DNA from: an uncultured Collinsella sp.
Lineage (GTDB): Bacteria; Actinomycetota; Coriobacteriia; Coriobacteriales; Coriobacteriaceae
Direction of reading: 5' to 3'
Length of the DNA: 20,821 nucleotides
Assembly: GCA_958407995.1 (NCBI GenBank)
Contig: CATYJU010000037.1
Location: forward strand, 1-20,821
Made by a program: the position numbers and the translations under genes
Notes under the pieces: model-generated
Seen by the model: the letters and a program-made list of their open reading frames with translations, nothing else
Told to the model about the DNA's origin: nothing
The model's database searches: none
Part shown: in pieces, positions 7,554 to 15,166 of the stretch
Layout: every line of letters begins with the position of its first letter
How positions within the stretch are numbered: the stretch's first letter is position 1

Positions 7554-8354
7554 ATGACCAATACCACGCATACCCGCTTTAACCCCGATGAGATCCACGG
7601 GAGCCGCTGGTCCGCCCTCAACGAATGCGCCTTATGGATTCATGGCTGCGACGACTTCGCCACGCTTCAAGCCGGGCTTCTTGATAGAGTTAATCAGGTG
7701 ATATCGCACCGGGCCTCGATGTTTGATATCGCACGCGCCGGCACACACGGACAGACAGAATTCGTAAGCCCCGTTGCCCGTGGCATGGCAGAAGACCAGC
7801 TCGAGAGCTACTACGAACGCTATGCCGCCTTTGACTACACCCTTTGGAGCTTTGACGTTCACAACGTGCATGTTTATCGCGACCTGGACCTTGTGGATGT
7901 CGAGCGCCGCAACGCAACGCCCATCTATCAGGAGTGGATGAAGCCGCTCGGCATCTACTATGGCTGCACTGCCACGCTCGCGCACGGGAGCACATCCCTG
8001 GGGTCGCTCACGCTGTTTCGCGCACGAGAAGCGGGGGATTTTTCGGACGAAGAGCTCGAAGCCCTACGCCAGCTCGCGCGGCACCTGAGCCTGCGCCTGT
8101 ACGGGATCCTTGCGCAGAGCACCGCACAGCAAGCTTGCGAGAACCCCTTAGAGGCGCTCATCAGCGAGCTCGAAGTCCTCCCCCGCGAGGCAGAGGTGCT
8201 CAAGATGATGCTTGCCGGCAAGACCAACCGCGAAATGGCCGAGGAGCTCTATATCTCGGAGTCGACCGTAAAAAAGCATGTCAACGCCCTCTATCACAAG
8301 CTCGGCGTCAAAAACCGCCTGGGCCTCATGGCATTGGTTCGAGAACAATCATAA
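7554..8354 (+). CDS. soluble LuxR-family transcriptional regulator with GAF-like sensor region
   Basis: The protein has 266 residues. No membrane helix or signal is seen. Residues about 20-190 form a sensor region of mixed strands and helices with aromatic clusters (YYERYAAFDYTLWSF at 86-100, PIYQEWMKPLGIYYG at 123-137), GAF-like in layout but without a motif that names it. The LuxR HTH is at about 205-262 (LPREAEVLKMMLAGKTNREM, then SESTVKKHVNALYHKLG). ATG at 7554 has AAAGGA 5-6 nt upstream. It is divergent from agmatine deiminase 1, its most likely target. The decayed HTH at 256-357 is a close relative, so this regulator type has at least two copies in the locus. Confidence 0.9.
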   Translation: MTNTTHTRFNPDEIHGSRWSALNECALWIHGCDDFATLQAGLLDRVNQVISHRASMFDIARAGTHGQTEFVSPVARGMAEDQLESYYERYAAFDYTLWSFDVHNVHVYRDLDLVDVERRNATPIYQEWMKPLGIYYGCTATLAHGSTSLGSLTLFRAREAGDFSDEELEALRQLARHLSLRLYGILAQSTAQQACENPLEALISELEVLPREAEVLKMMLAGKTNREMAEELYISESTVKKHVNALYHKLGVKNRLGLMALVREQS

Positions 8355-8415
8355 GCCGGCCTTTAATTTGAAAGTAGCGCTGGTAGATTGCCTATTTGAA
8401 CCTCGTTGCAAAGAA

Positions 8416-8448
8416 CCGCCGCAGACGCCTTGGGAGCATCTGCGGCGG
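8416..8448. terminator. bidirectional terminator between convergent LuxR and MATE genes
   Basis: CCGCCGCAGA (8416-8425) pairs exactly with TCTGCGGCGG (8439-8448). The minus-strand side continues TTCTTTGC and the plus-strand side CTTGCATTAAAC. It lies about 60 nt past the LuxR stop and 45 nt past the MATE stop. Confidence 0.7.
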
Positions 8449-8492
8449 CTTGCATTAAACAGTCGCTGTCATGTGTCGCAAGCGCGCGTTGG

Positions 8493-9875
8493 CTACGCGG
8501 GAAGCCCGCTCAGGCGCTTGGACTCGTGCGCGGCGAGCGCAATGGAGATGATGCCGGTAATGGCGTCGGCCACCACCAGGGCGATCCACACGCCCTCAAC
8601 ACCCATCATGTTGCCGAGGAGGTACATAAGCGGCACCGAGCAGATCACATAGCGAAGCAGGCCGGTAAACGTGGCGACACCAACCTTCTCGACCGCCTGG
8701 AAATATATCGACATGGTCATGGCAAGATAGCCCAGGGCAACAGCCAGGATGACGGTACGCGTGGCGTTGGCGGCAACCTCAACGAGCGCAGGATCGCTGC
8801 CGGCAAAGAAGGCGCACACCGGCGTGGCGGCAAGCCAGAGCGCGACGGTGACCAGCGCCAGCGTCACAACCTGGTACTTAAGCGTGCAGGAGAGCGTCTC
8901 CTTAAGGCGTGCCCAAGCCTTTGCACCGGCGTTGAAGGCAGCGATGGGCTGCAGGCCATAGGAGAAGCACTGGGCAACCATCATGGTGATGTAGAGGATG
9001 TAGCCGTTGATCACGCCAAAGGCTGCGATGTAGAGCGAGCCCATGTCGCCGCCGAGCGAGCCCAAAAGCGAGTTGGCAACTGTGTTAAAGATAAAGGTCG
9101 CGCCCTGGACCAGGAAGAACGGGAAGCCGATCTTGAGGATCTGGCCGCAGACGGCGAGGTCGAGCTCAAGGTCGGCCAGGCTAATCTGGAGCTGGGACTT
9201 TTTGCCCCCGATGAACCAGAAGATACCGATGGCCCAGATACCGATGGAAAGCCCGTAGTACACGCCGGCGCCCATAACGCCAAACTTGAGCACAAACGTG
9301 GAAAGCGCGAGCCAGCAGATGGCGACGATGGCCGAAACGGTCATGAGGTTGGCCTGAATCTGTACTTTCTCGTCCACACGCATCACAGCGGTGACCATCT
9401 GGCCAATGACCGTGAGCGGCAGCAGCACGGCGAAGGTGCGCACGCCGGCAACGGTATCGGCCATGATGTCGGGCGTGGCGCCAAAGAATGCGCAGATGGG
9501 CTCGGTAAACACGGCCATCACCACAGCAAGCAGCACACTCACAATCGTGGTGAGCCAAAAGCCCTGGCTAAAAGCCTTGCTTGCGCCCTTAATGTCGCCG
9601 GCACCCAAAAGGTTGCCCACCACGGCGGGCACGCCGGTGCCAAACAGGTTGCCAAAGGCCAGGTTGATGTACTCGACCGACATGATGATCGAGACGCAGG
9701 CCAGGCCGTGGGCACCCAGGCCCCAACCCATCACGAGGCCCTCGAGGACCACCATGATGATCTGGGCGAGCATGCCCTGGCCGGTGACGATGGTGTACTT
9801 ACGCACCAGGCCGGGAATCGGTTGGGAGGCGAGCTCGCGCTCCTCCTCCACGGCAGCGGTTACTTCTTCTGCCAT
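8493..9875 (-). CDS. MATE-family multidrug/metabolite efflux transporter
   Basis: The protein has 460 residues and about twelve hydrophobic helices in two halves, as expected for MATE exporters. Characteristic stretches are the N-terminal helix beginning IPGLVRKYTIVTGQGMLAQI, the NLAFGNLFGTGVPAVVGNLLGAGD loop typical of the family, and the second-half equivalent with GLQPIAAFNAGAK. Such proteins export cationic drugs or metabolites using Na+ or H+ gradients. ATG at 9875 has a GGGGAG ribosome site; upstream in-frame codons to 9953 lack one and are not MATE-like. It follows the cytosolic amidohydrolase by 87 nt on the same strand, so it may export that enzyme's product. A hairpin sits in the gap. 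Substrate unknown. Confidence 0.92.
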   Translation of the reverse strand: MAEEVTAAVEEERELASQPIPGLVRKYTIVTGQGMLAQIIMVVLEGLVMGWGLGAHGLACVSIIMSVEYINLAFGNLFGTGVPAVVGNLLGAGDIKGASKAFSQGFWLTTIVSVLLAVVMAVFTEPICAFFGATPDIMADTVAGVRTFAVLLPLTVIGQMVTAVMRVDEKVQIQANLMTVSAIVAICWLALSTFVLKFGVMGAGVYYGLSIGIWAIGIFWFIGGKKSQLQISLADLELDLAVCGQILKIGFPFFLVQGATFIFNTVANSLLGSLGGDMGSLYIAAFGVINGYILYITMMVAQCFSYGLQPIAAFNAGAKAWARLKETLSCTLKYQVVTLALVTVALWLAATPVCAFFAGSDPALVEVAANATRTVILAVALGYLAMTMSIYFQAVEKVGVATFTGLLRYVICSVPLMYLLGNMMGVEGVWIALVVADAITGIISIALAAHESKRLSGLPA

Positions 9876-9918
9876 TGTTCTCCCCTTTCCTTGAGAGAGT
9901 AGTGCTGAATGGATGTCA

Positions 9919-9946
9919 GGCGGCTGACAACTGGCGCCAAGCCGCC
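9919..9946 (-). other. intercistronic hairpin between amidohydrolase 2 and MATE gene
   Basis: GGCGGCT (9919-9925) and AGCCGCC (9940-9946) pair perfectly around 14 nt. There is no T tract, so it is more likely an mRNA-stability or attenuation element than a full terminator. Confidence 0.45.
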
Positions 9947-9962
9947 CGGCCAAGCGATGGCG

Positions 9963-11591
9963 CTATGCCTCAAAGACCACCTTGCCGGCGATCATCGTGA
10001 GGGCTGCGGTAGCCTCGAGCACCTCTGCCGGCTCGCAGGTAAAGAGATTGCGGTCGAGTACGCAGATGTCGGCTTGCTTGCCGCAGGCGAGTGTGCCGAT
10101 GCGGTCCTCAGCATGCATAGCGTAGGCAGCGCCGTAGGTGTATGCGCGCAGGGCCTCGGCCATGGTGATTCGCTCCTCGGGGAACCAACCCTCAGGATTA
10201 GATCCATCCTCGAGCATGCGGTAGACCGCTCCATAGACTTCCTCCATAGGCTCAAGCCCCACGACCGGAAAGTCGGAGCCCAGATGCACGCAGGCACCGC
10301 TCGCGAGCAGGCTATGAATTGGCCACGAGAGCGCCGCGCGCTCGGGACCAACGGCGTCGTCCTTTGCCAAGTCGGCCATATCAAGCAGCATATGCCACGG
10401 CTGCATGGCCGGACAGACGCCGAGCTCCGCATAGCGCGGCAAATCCTCAGGTTGAACAGTCTCGTTGTGCTCCATGGAGTGACGACAGCCCATAAGACCG
10501 TAACGCTTCTCACCCTCTTCGAAGCAGTCCAGGATAAAGCGTACGGAACGATCGCCTATGGCATGGATGCGCGTGTCGACACCCCACTCAAGCGCTTTAA
10601 GGATGGCTTTGCGCACACGCTCCGGTTCCTCAGCCGGCTCGCCACAGGTCTCGGGAGCATTAGCATAGGGCTCGAGCATCCAAGCAGTATGATCGGAACA
10701 CACACCGTCAATGAACTGCTTAAAGCCATGCCACTCAACTTGCGTGCCCGGGAAGTCGTATTTCGCCCGAATCTCCTCGAGCGTCATGGCCTCGTTCTCA
10801 AAAAGGTCTGTGTACATGAACACGCGCAACGGATGTTCGCCCTTGCGGTTGAGTTCCGCGAGGAATTTATAGGGGTTATCCATGCTCACAAAAGTGGGGT
10901 TAACCATGCCGACTGTCGTAATACCGAGAGCGTTGGCACGATGCGCGGTCTTGGCAAAGGAAGCACTAGCCACCTCGGGGGCAGGATTGTATACCTCATC
11001 CAAGAAAAGGGCTCCCGCGTTATTCGAGAAGACCCCAGTGGGGTTGCCAGCTTCATCCCTAAGAATCTTGCCGCCTGATGGGTCTGGCGTTTCAGCAGTA
11101 ATGCCGATTTTCTCGATTGCGCAGGTGTTGGCACTAAACGTGTGCACGTCAACCTGCTGCAAAAAGACCGGACGGTCCGAAATGTACTCATCGATCATTG
11201 CTGCCGTAGGCATCTCGGGCACGTCCCACTGGAACTGAATAACCTGATAGCCCACGATCCACTCGTTGTTCGGGTGGTCTTCGGCAAACGCCTGCACGCG
11301 TTCCATACACTGCTCAAAGCTTGTGCAATCGATGAGATTGACGGCGAAATCGGGATCGGACACAAAGGCGCCCTGGGCATAGTGAGTGTGTGAGTCGATG
11401 ATGCCAGGCATGACGAGCTTATCGCCATAGTCGCGCACCTCGGTATCGGGCCCGATAAAAGCGTCGAGGTACTTATCCTCGCCGCACGCAACAATCCTGT
11501 CACCTGCGACGGCAACGCCGCCCTTGAACGGGGCCAGCCCGTCACCAGTGAACACAGCATTACTTTTGATGACTAAATCCGCTTTGTCCAT
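9963..11591 (-). CDS. cytosolic amidohydrolase (amidohydrolase 3 / YtcJ-like family)
   Basis: The protein has 542 residues and no signal peptide. Metal-site features are HTH at 68-70 (GIIDSHTHYAQGA), a Lys291 segment (FKQFIDGVCSDHTAW), RIHAIGDRS at 341-349, EHN near 374-376, and Asp440 in LGSDFPV. The C-terminus has DRIGTLACGKQADICVLD, as in the Tat-exported paralogue at 513-2315. The open frame continues 81 codons upstream to 11834, but ATG at 11591 is chosen: it has GAGGAGG 6-7 nt before it and begins at the normal family N-terminus (MDKADLVIKSNAVFTGDG). It lies between a membrane LuxR gene (upstream) and a MATE gene (downstream), all on the minus strand, suggesting a regulated catabolic or detoxifying unit. 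Substrate not identifiable. Confidence 0.92.
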   Translation of the reverse strand: MDKADLVIKSNAVFTGDGLAPFKGGVAVAGDRIVACGEDKYLDAFIGPDTEVRDYGDKLVMPGIIDSHTHYAQGAFVSDPDFAVNLIDCTSFEQCMERVQAFAEDHPNNEWIVGYQVIQFQWDVPEMPTAAMIDEYISDRPVFLQQVDVHTFSANTCAIEKIGITAETPDPSGGKILRDEAGNPTGVFSNNAGALFLDEVYNPAPEVASASFAKTAHRANALGITTVGMVNPTFVSMDNPYKFLAELNRKGEHPLRVFMYTDLFENEAMTLEEIRAKYDFPGTQVEWHGFKQFIDGVCSDHTAWMLEPYANAPETCGEPAEEPERVRKAILKALEWGVDTRIHAIGDRSVRFILDCFEEGEKRYGLMGCRHSMEHNETVQPEDLPRYAELGVCPAMQPWHMLLDMADLAKDDAVGPERAALSWPIHSLLASGACVHLGSDFPVVGLEPMEEVYGAVYRMLEDGSNPEGWFPEERITMAEALRAYTYGAAYAMHAEDRIGTLACGKQADICVLDRNLFTCEPAEVLEATAALTMIAGKVVFEA

Positions 11592-11898
11592 ATGAGCCTC
11601 CTCAGACGTTACAGGACAATGGATGAGCGCCACGATACGACGCGCCCAATCGGTGAGGGAGCATTTGTCGCTCCCTACATGACACGTGCCTACGAGCGGT
11701 CGGGCGTCTGTCCAGCGCCCTACGCCCCGTGTCAACACCCATTGACGCACCTCCTGCACAAGCTGCCAAGATGGAAGCGAGCGAACGGACGGGTTAAGCA
11801 GGTTTACACGTCTGAGCAGGTATTTTATTGTCAAAGTTTATTGTCGCTTCATTACGCCAAGTGGTCTGCGATACGCTGTCAGCCGAACCACTCCAGCC
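11592..11898. other. 307-nt gap between membrane LuxR 2 and amidohydrolase 2
   Basis: No gene is supported. The amidohydrolase frame is open through most of it, but without a ribosome site or family similarity. It contains a perfect 7-bp hairpin AGGGAGC / GCTCCCT (11656-11662, 11670-11676) and an AT-rich stretch (11817-11845) with a TTGACA on the minus strand at 11829-11834. That stretch is a plausible promoter region for the amidohydrolase-MATE unit, although no good -10 is placed correctly. Confidence 0.4.
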
Positions 11899-12891
11899 TT
11901 ACGAGCGCCAGAATGTCTCAATCAAGTCGTCACGCGCCTTGACTTCGCTCTTTACATAGATGCGATGCAGGTGAGCCTTGACGGTACCCGGACTAATCAC
12001 AAGTTCGTTAGCAATATTTTGGACATCGAGTCCACGCAATACGAGTGTAAGCACTTCCTGTTCACGCTTTGAAAGCCCATGCTCGTCCGAGAAAATCACA
12101 ACACGCGAGACAAGGTCCTCCCGTGCATCACGGCGCTCTGTCGCTACCTCTTCATCGGCACGAGGGTGACGCGAGAACACACGTAAGATATGGCTGAACT
12201 GTTTAAATAGCTGAACGGCTGCAGCCACAAACAATAAATTCTCTGAGATATTCCGCTCGCCCAGATACCATAAAAAGGCGCTCACCATCACGTTGTCAAC
12301 GTCAGGCGTGCAGAATAGGATCATATAGGTATCTTCGATAACCACCATCACGGTAAGCACGCAGGCTATGCGAAAGAACGTCCGAGAGCGCTCAAGATCG
12401 AGCCGCTCAGCCCTATTCTCCGTCTTGCGATAGCAGGCGTAAGCATATACCAAGCAGAATGCCGTTCCCAAATCGCGCGAAAGCCAAAAAAGATATTGCT
12501 GAACCTGGCCCGCAAAGCCAGTACGAGGCACCAGAGCAAGCTGAAGCACGGCGATCGGTACGACATATGCGGCAACGCGCTTAACGGTCACCTCATCGTG
12601 TAAGCGAAACGTTACCCAAAGCCATACGCACGCAAGAATCGCCACGCCCAGCGCGCAGCGCAGTAACGGATGTTGAAGCGGCTCATTAAACGTCACCACA
12701 TAGTCATATTTGAGCCGGTTGTACTCATCAAAAAAGATCACCGACATATCGAAGATATAGAGAAGGAAGCCCGCGGCCGCCACCAAACAATCGCGTCGAC
12801 GAGTCATGAGCCATATTACGAGCGCAGTAGATGCCGTCACCAATCCAACGCCCATGACAAGAATCGTGTAGATAAAGAATGCGAAGCTCAT
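11899..12891 (-). CDS. membrane LuxR-family regulator, 7-TM N-terminal sensor (paralogue 2)
   Basis: The protein has 330 residues. About seven transmembrane helices span residues 4-238, then a charged linker (RADEEVATERRDARED), then a LuxR HTH at about 273-328 (LSKREQEVLTLVLRGLDVQN, then PGTVKAHLHRIYVK). Shared marks with its paralogues are Asp55-Glu56-Tyr57, Glu186-Asp187, the GERNISEN segment at 211-218, and the FW near the C-terminus. The frame extends 98 codons further upstream to 13185, but ATG at 12891 (weak GAGGG site) matches the paralogues' N-termini and the extension is not membrane-like. It lies upstream of the cytosolic amidohydrolase and MATE genes, its likely targets. Base composition looks lower in GC than the enzyme genes around it. 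Confidence 0.9.
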   Translation of the reverse strand: MSFAFFIYTILVMGVGLVTASTALVIWLMTRRRDCLVAAAGFLLYIFDMSVIFFDEYNRLKYDYVVTFNEPLQHPLLRCALGVAILACVWLWVTFRLHDEVTVKRVAAYVVPIAVLQLALVPRTGFAGQVQQYLFWLSRDLGTAFCLVYAYACYRKTENRAERLDLERSRTFFRIACVLTVMVVIEDTYMILFCTPDVDNVMVSAFLWYLGERNISENLLFVAAAVQLFKQFSHILRVFSRHPRADEEVATERRDAREDLVSRVVIFSDEHGLSKREQEVLTLVLRGLDVQNIANELVISPGTVKAHLHRIYVKSEVKARDDLIETFWRS

Positions 12892-12981
12892 ACTACCCTC
12901 ATTCCGCGCACAACCAGCTTGATTCTGCATTACGGTTATGGTAGAAACATCGAACGAATACCAAGATCGAAAGGAGAGGCC

Positions 12982-13173
12982 ATGGCACCGATTGCACCGC
13001 TCAAGATTATTGTCGCGCCTGCCGCCAAGGCCATCGCCAAGATCGGTTCGACCATGACCTACGATGATGTTCCTTGCATCGTTGATGAACGCAACGACAG
13101 CTGCCCCTACCTGGGCCATGTCCCCTACTTTGCGCCTAAACTCTCCTCTGATATCGAGCAGCACAACTGCTAG
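12982..13173 (+). CDS. small protein of unknown function (63 aa)
   Basis: ATG at 12982 has an AAGGAGAGG ribosome site, and codon use fits its neighbours with mostly C or G in third positions. The protein starts MAPIAPLKIIVAP and has a striking middle, YDDVPCIVDERN followed by CPYLGHVPYFAP, with two cysteines there and one at the C-terminus. No signal or membrane helix is present and no family is recognised. It is divergent from membrane LuxR 2, with 90 nt between starts, and stands alone in the 377-nt gap (12892-13268). The rest of that gap shows only short AT-richer sequence and no clear terminator. A frame extending upstream to 12670 overlaps the LuxR gene and is rejected. Confidence 0.55.
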   Translation: MAPIAPLKIIVAPAAKAIAKIGSTMTYDDVPCIVDERNDSCPYLGHVPYFAPKLSSDIEQHNC

Positions 13174-13268
13174 CATAACCTTCACGATTGCCGCAGTAAT
13201 CCTCGCAGCAATTTGTTAACTCGGAAGCAACTCCGGTTTTGAGTCCCGCGCTGTCGAACCGAACCCCC

Positions 13269-14666
13269 TCACGATTTGCGTTTTCCACACACGCCAACGC
13301 CGGGATTGTCGATGCTGCGGCCGCGGCGCGATATGAGGCGCGAAACCTCGCCCAGCAACACGCCGATCACCACACCCATGAGGATCGGCAACTTTGACAT
13401 CTCGGCGGGCGAGCTGTTAAGCGGCACGATTGTCGCAACAATCGAAAGCACGAGCTCTACCACCGGCACCGCAAGCGCTACCGCAAGCACCTTGCCCTCG
13501 AAGGGCGCGCGGAACACACGTGGGCGGTCGTCGTATTTACGCAGGCGCCAAAACGCCGGGAACATCGGGATATAGCTCATGAGCAGAAAGACGACGTTCA
13601 TCGAGAAGAAGACCCAAAAGACGTCGGGACCTTCGCCCAGCGGAATCTGAAGTAGCAGCACCAAGCTGGCAAAACAACCGTTAATGAGTGCTGAGCCGTT
13701 GGGCATGCCGGTCTTCTTGGACACCAGCGCAAAGGGGCGCGGCATGTTGCCGTGGCGCGCGGCATAGCTCGCCACGTTGTTGACGCCAAAACTCCAGCAG
13801 ATCATGTTGGCGAACAGCGTCACCAAAAAGGCCACGCCCACGACCATCGTCAGCGGGTGAGCGCGCCCCACCATGGCGGCAACCGCGTCCACAATGCCCG
13901 AATCGAGTGAAAGCTGCTCGGTGGGAACCGCGGCTCCAATACCGATGCCACAGATAATGTAGATCGCCGCGATGGCAACGCCACCGGCGATAACCGCCTT
14001 GGGGATATCGCGCGATGGGTTCTTCATCGTGCTGGCAAAGGTCGCGACCACCTCAAAGCCCATAAAGTTGAATAGGATGATTGAAAGATACGTCAGTGAG
14101 TTAGTGTCTCCCAGATCGGGGACAAAGGTCTTAAACGACATATCGTTGGCAAAGCCGTTATTACAGGCAAACCAGATGCCGACGATTCCCACCACGGCGG
14201 TAATGAGCACCTTGATGACGGCGCCGCCATCCATGACCCAATCGGCCTCGGCCACCGGCTGCATTGCCATGACCGTGACGCCCCACACAAAGGCAAGCTC
14301 GATGGCAATTCGGACCCCAAACGATAATTCGATGCCCCATACCGCATTGATGACACTGGGGAACATGCAGGCGATACTTGCCACCCACAGTGGAAAGTTG
14401 ACCCAATAGCACCAGGAGCAGCGGGCGCCCCAACGGTCGCCCAAGCCCAGGCGAACCCAATCGTACAGGCCGCCCTCGGAATCGAACGCCGTACCGAGCT
14501 CGGCCACCACCAGGCCATAGGGAAGCAAAAACGTAATGATGAGGAAGATCCACCAGAAGAACTGCACGTTACCCATGGCAGATGCCGGAGCGGCCGCCTC
14601 GATGGTAAAGACAACGCAGATAACCGAGAGGATGACCTCGAACAGGGAGAACTTTTTACCTGCCAC
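13269..14666 (-). CDS. APC-family amino acid/polyamine antiporter (agmatine/putrescine exchanger-like, copy 2)
   Basis: The protein has 465 residues and about twelve hydrophobic helices. It closely parallels the antiporter at 16740-18179: both have EAAAPA(S/A)A(M/I)GN in TM1, WWIFLI(I/L)TFLLPYG, EGG(L/I)YDWVR, a second-half FNFMGFEV, and HGNMP. This type exchanges substrate and decarboxylated or deiminated product, here probably agmatine for putrescine or a related pair. The GTG start at 14666 has AGGGGGA 8 nt upstream and lies inside the 3' end of a small ORF (14656-14838), so translation may be coupled. It follows agmatine deiminase 2 on the same strand, but a terminator and about 500 nt of structured DNA intervene, so it probably has its own promoter. 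Specificity is inferred from context. Confidence 0.88.
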   Translation of the reverse strand: MAGKKFSLFEVILSVICVVFTIEAAAPASAMGNVQFFWWIFLIITFLLPYGLVVAELGTAFDSEGGLYDWVRLGLGDRWGARCSWCYWVNFPLWVASIACMFPSVINAVWGIELSFGVRIAIELAFVWGVTVMAMQPVAEADWVMDGGAVIKVLITAVVGIVGIWFACNNGFANDMSFKTFVPDLGDTNSLTYLSIILFNFMGFEVVATFASTMKNPSRDIPKAVIAGGVAIAAIYIICGIGIGAAVPTEQLSLDSGIVDAVAAMVGRAHPLTMVVGVAFLVTLFANMICWSFGVNNVASYAARHGNMPRPFALVSKKTGMPNGSALINGCFASLVLLLQIPLGEGPDVFWVFFSMNVVFLLMSYIPMFPAFWRLRKYDDRPRVFRAPFEGKVLAVALAVPVVELVLSIVATIVPLNSSPAEMSKLPILMGVVIGVLLGEVSRLISRRGRSIDNPGVGVCGKRKS

Positions 14667-14838
14667 GGCACGCTCCCCCTACAGCAAAAAGGATGGCATC
14701 TGTACCGAAGGCGCAGCCCAAGGTAGGGTTGCAGGCCGCGTCACCGGTACAGGTGCCATCCCAAAGAGAGGAGAGGATGCAATTGTTGGACCAACGCTCG
14801 CGGAACAGGCGCGTGTAGATAACGATACGCTGGTACAT
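14656..14838 (-). CDS. small Cys-rich ORF overlapping the antiporter start (60 aa, possible leader peptide)
   Basis: ATG at 14838 has GGAG 5 nt upstream. The frame runs 60 codons to TAA at 14656-14658 and overlaps the antiporter GTG (14664-14666) by 11 nt. Third positions are strongly C/G biased, as in real genes here. The product has a basic start (MYQRIVIYTRLFRERW) and five cysteines at 20, 30, 36, 42 and 57. It lacks a recognisable domain. A 17-bp inverted repeat with a T5 tract lies within the frame. It may be a true small protein, a leader peptide whose translation controls the antiporter, or a chance frame through a structured leader. Confidence 0.5.
   Translation of the reverse strand: MYQRIVIYTRLFRERWSNNCILSSLWDGTCTGDAACNPTLGCAFGTDAILFAVGGACRGR
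14691..14761 (-). promoter_or_regulatory. terminator-like hairpin in the antiporter 2 leader (possible attenuator)
   Basis: Arms 14691-14707 and 14745-14761 are 17 nt with one mismatch, around a 37-nt loop that holds a smaller hairpin (GCAGCCC / GGGTTGC). On the minus strand the stem ends directly in TTTTTGC, 25 nt before the antiporter GTG. It lies inside the 60-codon ORF, so ribosomes on that ORF would disrupt it. No known riboswitch consensus was recognised. Confidence 0.55.
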
Positions 14839-14886
14839 AGATACTCCGATCAAAACGGTCGCGCTCGCAACCGGAAACTATCAGCA

Positions 14887-14969
14887 ATTGAATACGCGTC
14901 TGACCTGGGAAATTCAAGCGAACAATTGGCCTAACCCGCAATAAATCCCAGATCAGACGCGTATTCAAT
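14887..14969. repeat. long inverted repeat, 24-bp arms
   Basis: Arms 14887-14910 and 14946-14969 (ATTGAATACGCGTCTG...) match with a single mismatch around a 35-nt, AT-richer spacer containing CAATTG. It lies between the terminator of agmatine deiminase 2 and the leader of antiporter 2. There is no adjacent T tract. In size and layout it resembles the repeat at 3567-3634 but shares no sequence with it. Confidence 0.65.
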
Positions 14970-14970
14970 C

Positions 14971-15009
14971 AAAGAAAAAGGCACTCCGATGTGGAGGCAA
15001 CGGAGTGCC
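14971..15009 (-). terminator. rho-independent terminator downstream of agmatine deiminase 2
   Basis: GGCACTCCG (14980-14988) and CGGAGTGCC (15001-15009) pair perfectly, with a 12-nt loop. On the minus strand the stem is followed by TTTTTCTTT. It is about 158 nt past the deiminase stop, and two other hairpins come first. Confidence 0.8.
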
Positions 15010-15014
15010 CAAAG

Positions 15015-15067
15015 AAAACCCAACCAATCAATCAGGTAGTCCCTGTCCGATTGATCGACTGGGTTTT
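15015..15067. repeat. imperfect inverted repeat in the deiminase 2 3' region
   Basis: AAAACCCA (15015-15022) pairs with TGGGTTTT (15060-15067). After a 4-nt poorly paired segment, ATCAATC (15027-15033) pairs with GATTGAT (15049-15055). The stretch 14839-15166 (328 nt, no gene) consists of this element, the terminator, the 24-bp repeat and hairpin repeat A. The remaining part (14839-14886) should hold the promoter of the small ORF and antiporter. Confidence 0.5.
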
Positions 15068-15068
15068 C

Positions 15069-15152
15069 GAGGTGCCCCAGGTCGCCGCGAAAGAGGAGCG
15101 AAGCGTACTTTGGTACGCGAGCGACGGCTTGAGCGGCGAGATGGGGTGCCTC
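15069..15152. repeat. long hairpin repeat, copy A (84 nt)
   Basis: The outer arms GAGGTGCCCCA and TGGGGTGCCTC pair with two G-U wobbles on the plus strand. A second segment TCGCCGC / GCGGCGA continues the stem, and the tip is GCGTAC-TTTG-GTACGC (15103-15118). It lies 14 nt past the stop of agmatine deiminase 2. The core around the tip recurs in copy B at 16658-16740, also at the 3' end of a minus-strand gene. Confidence 0.65.
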
Positions 15153-15166
15153 GGAAAGCCAGACGA

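Noticed and set aside
8406..9902. 498-codon plus-strand frame opposite the MATE gene
   Set aside because: It is rich in His, Asp and Gly with no helices. The minus strand encodes a clear 12-helix transporter.
11592..11834. 81-codon N-terminal extension of the cytosolic amidohydrolase
   Set aside because: It has no ribosome site and is not similar to the family N-terminus. ATG at 11591 has a strong GAGGAGG site.
14691..14761. Possible T-box on the plus strand (an AGGGTT...CCGCG segment)
   Set aside because: It deviates from the T-box core AGGGTGGNACCGCG and no aminoacyl-tRNA or amino acid gene follows on that strand.
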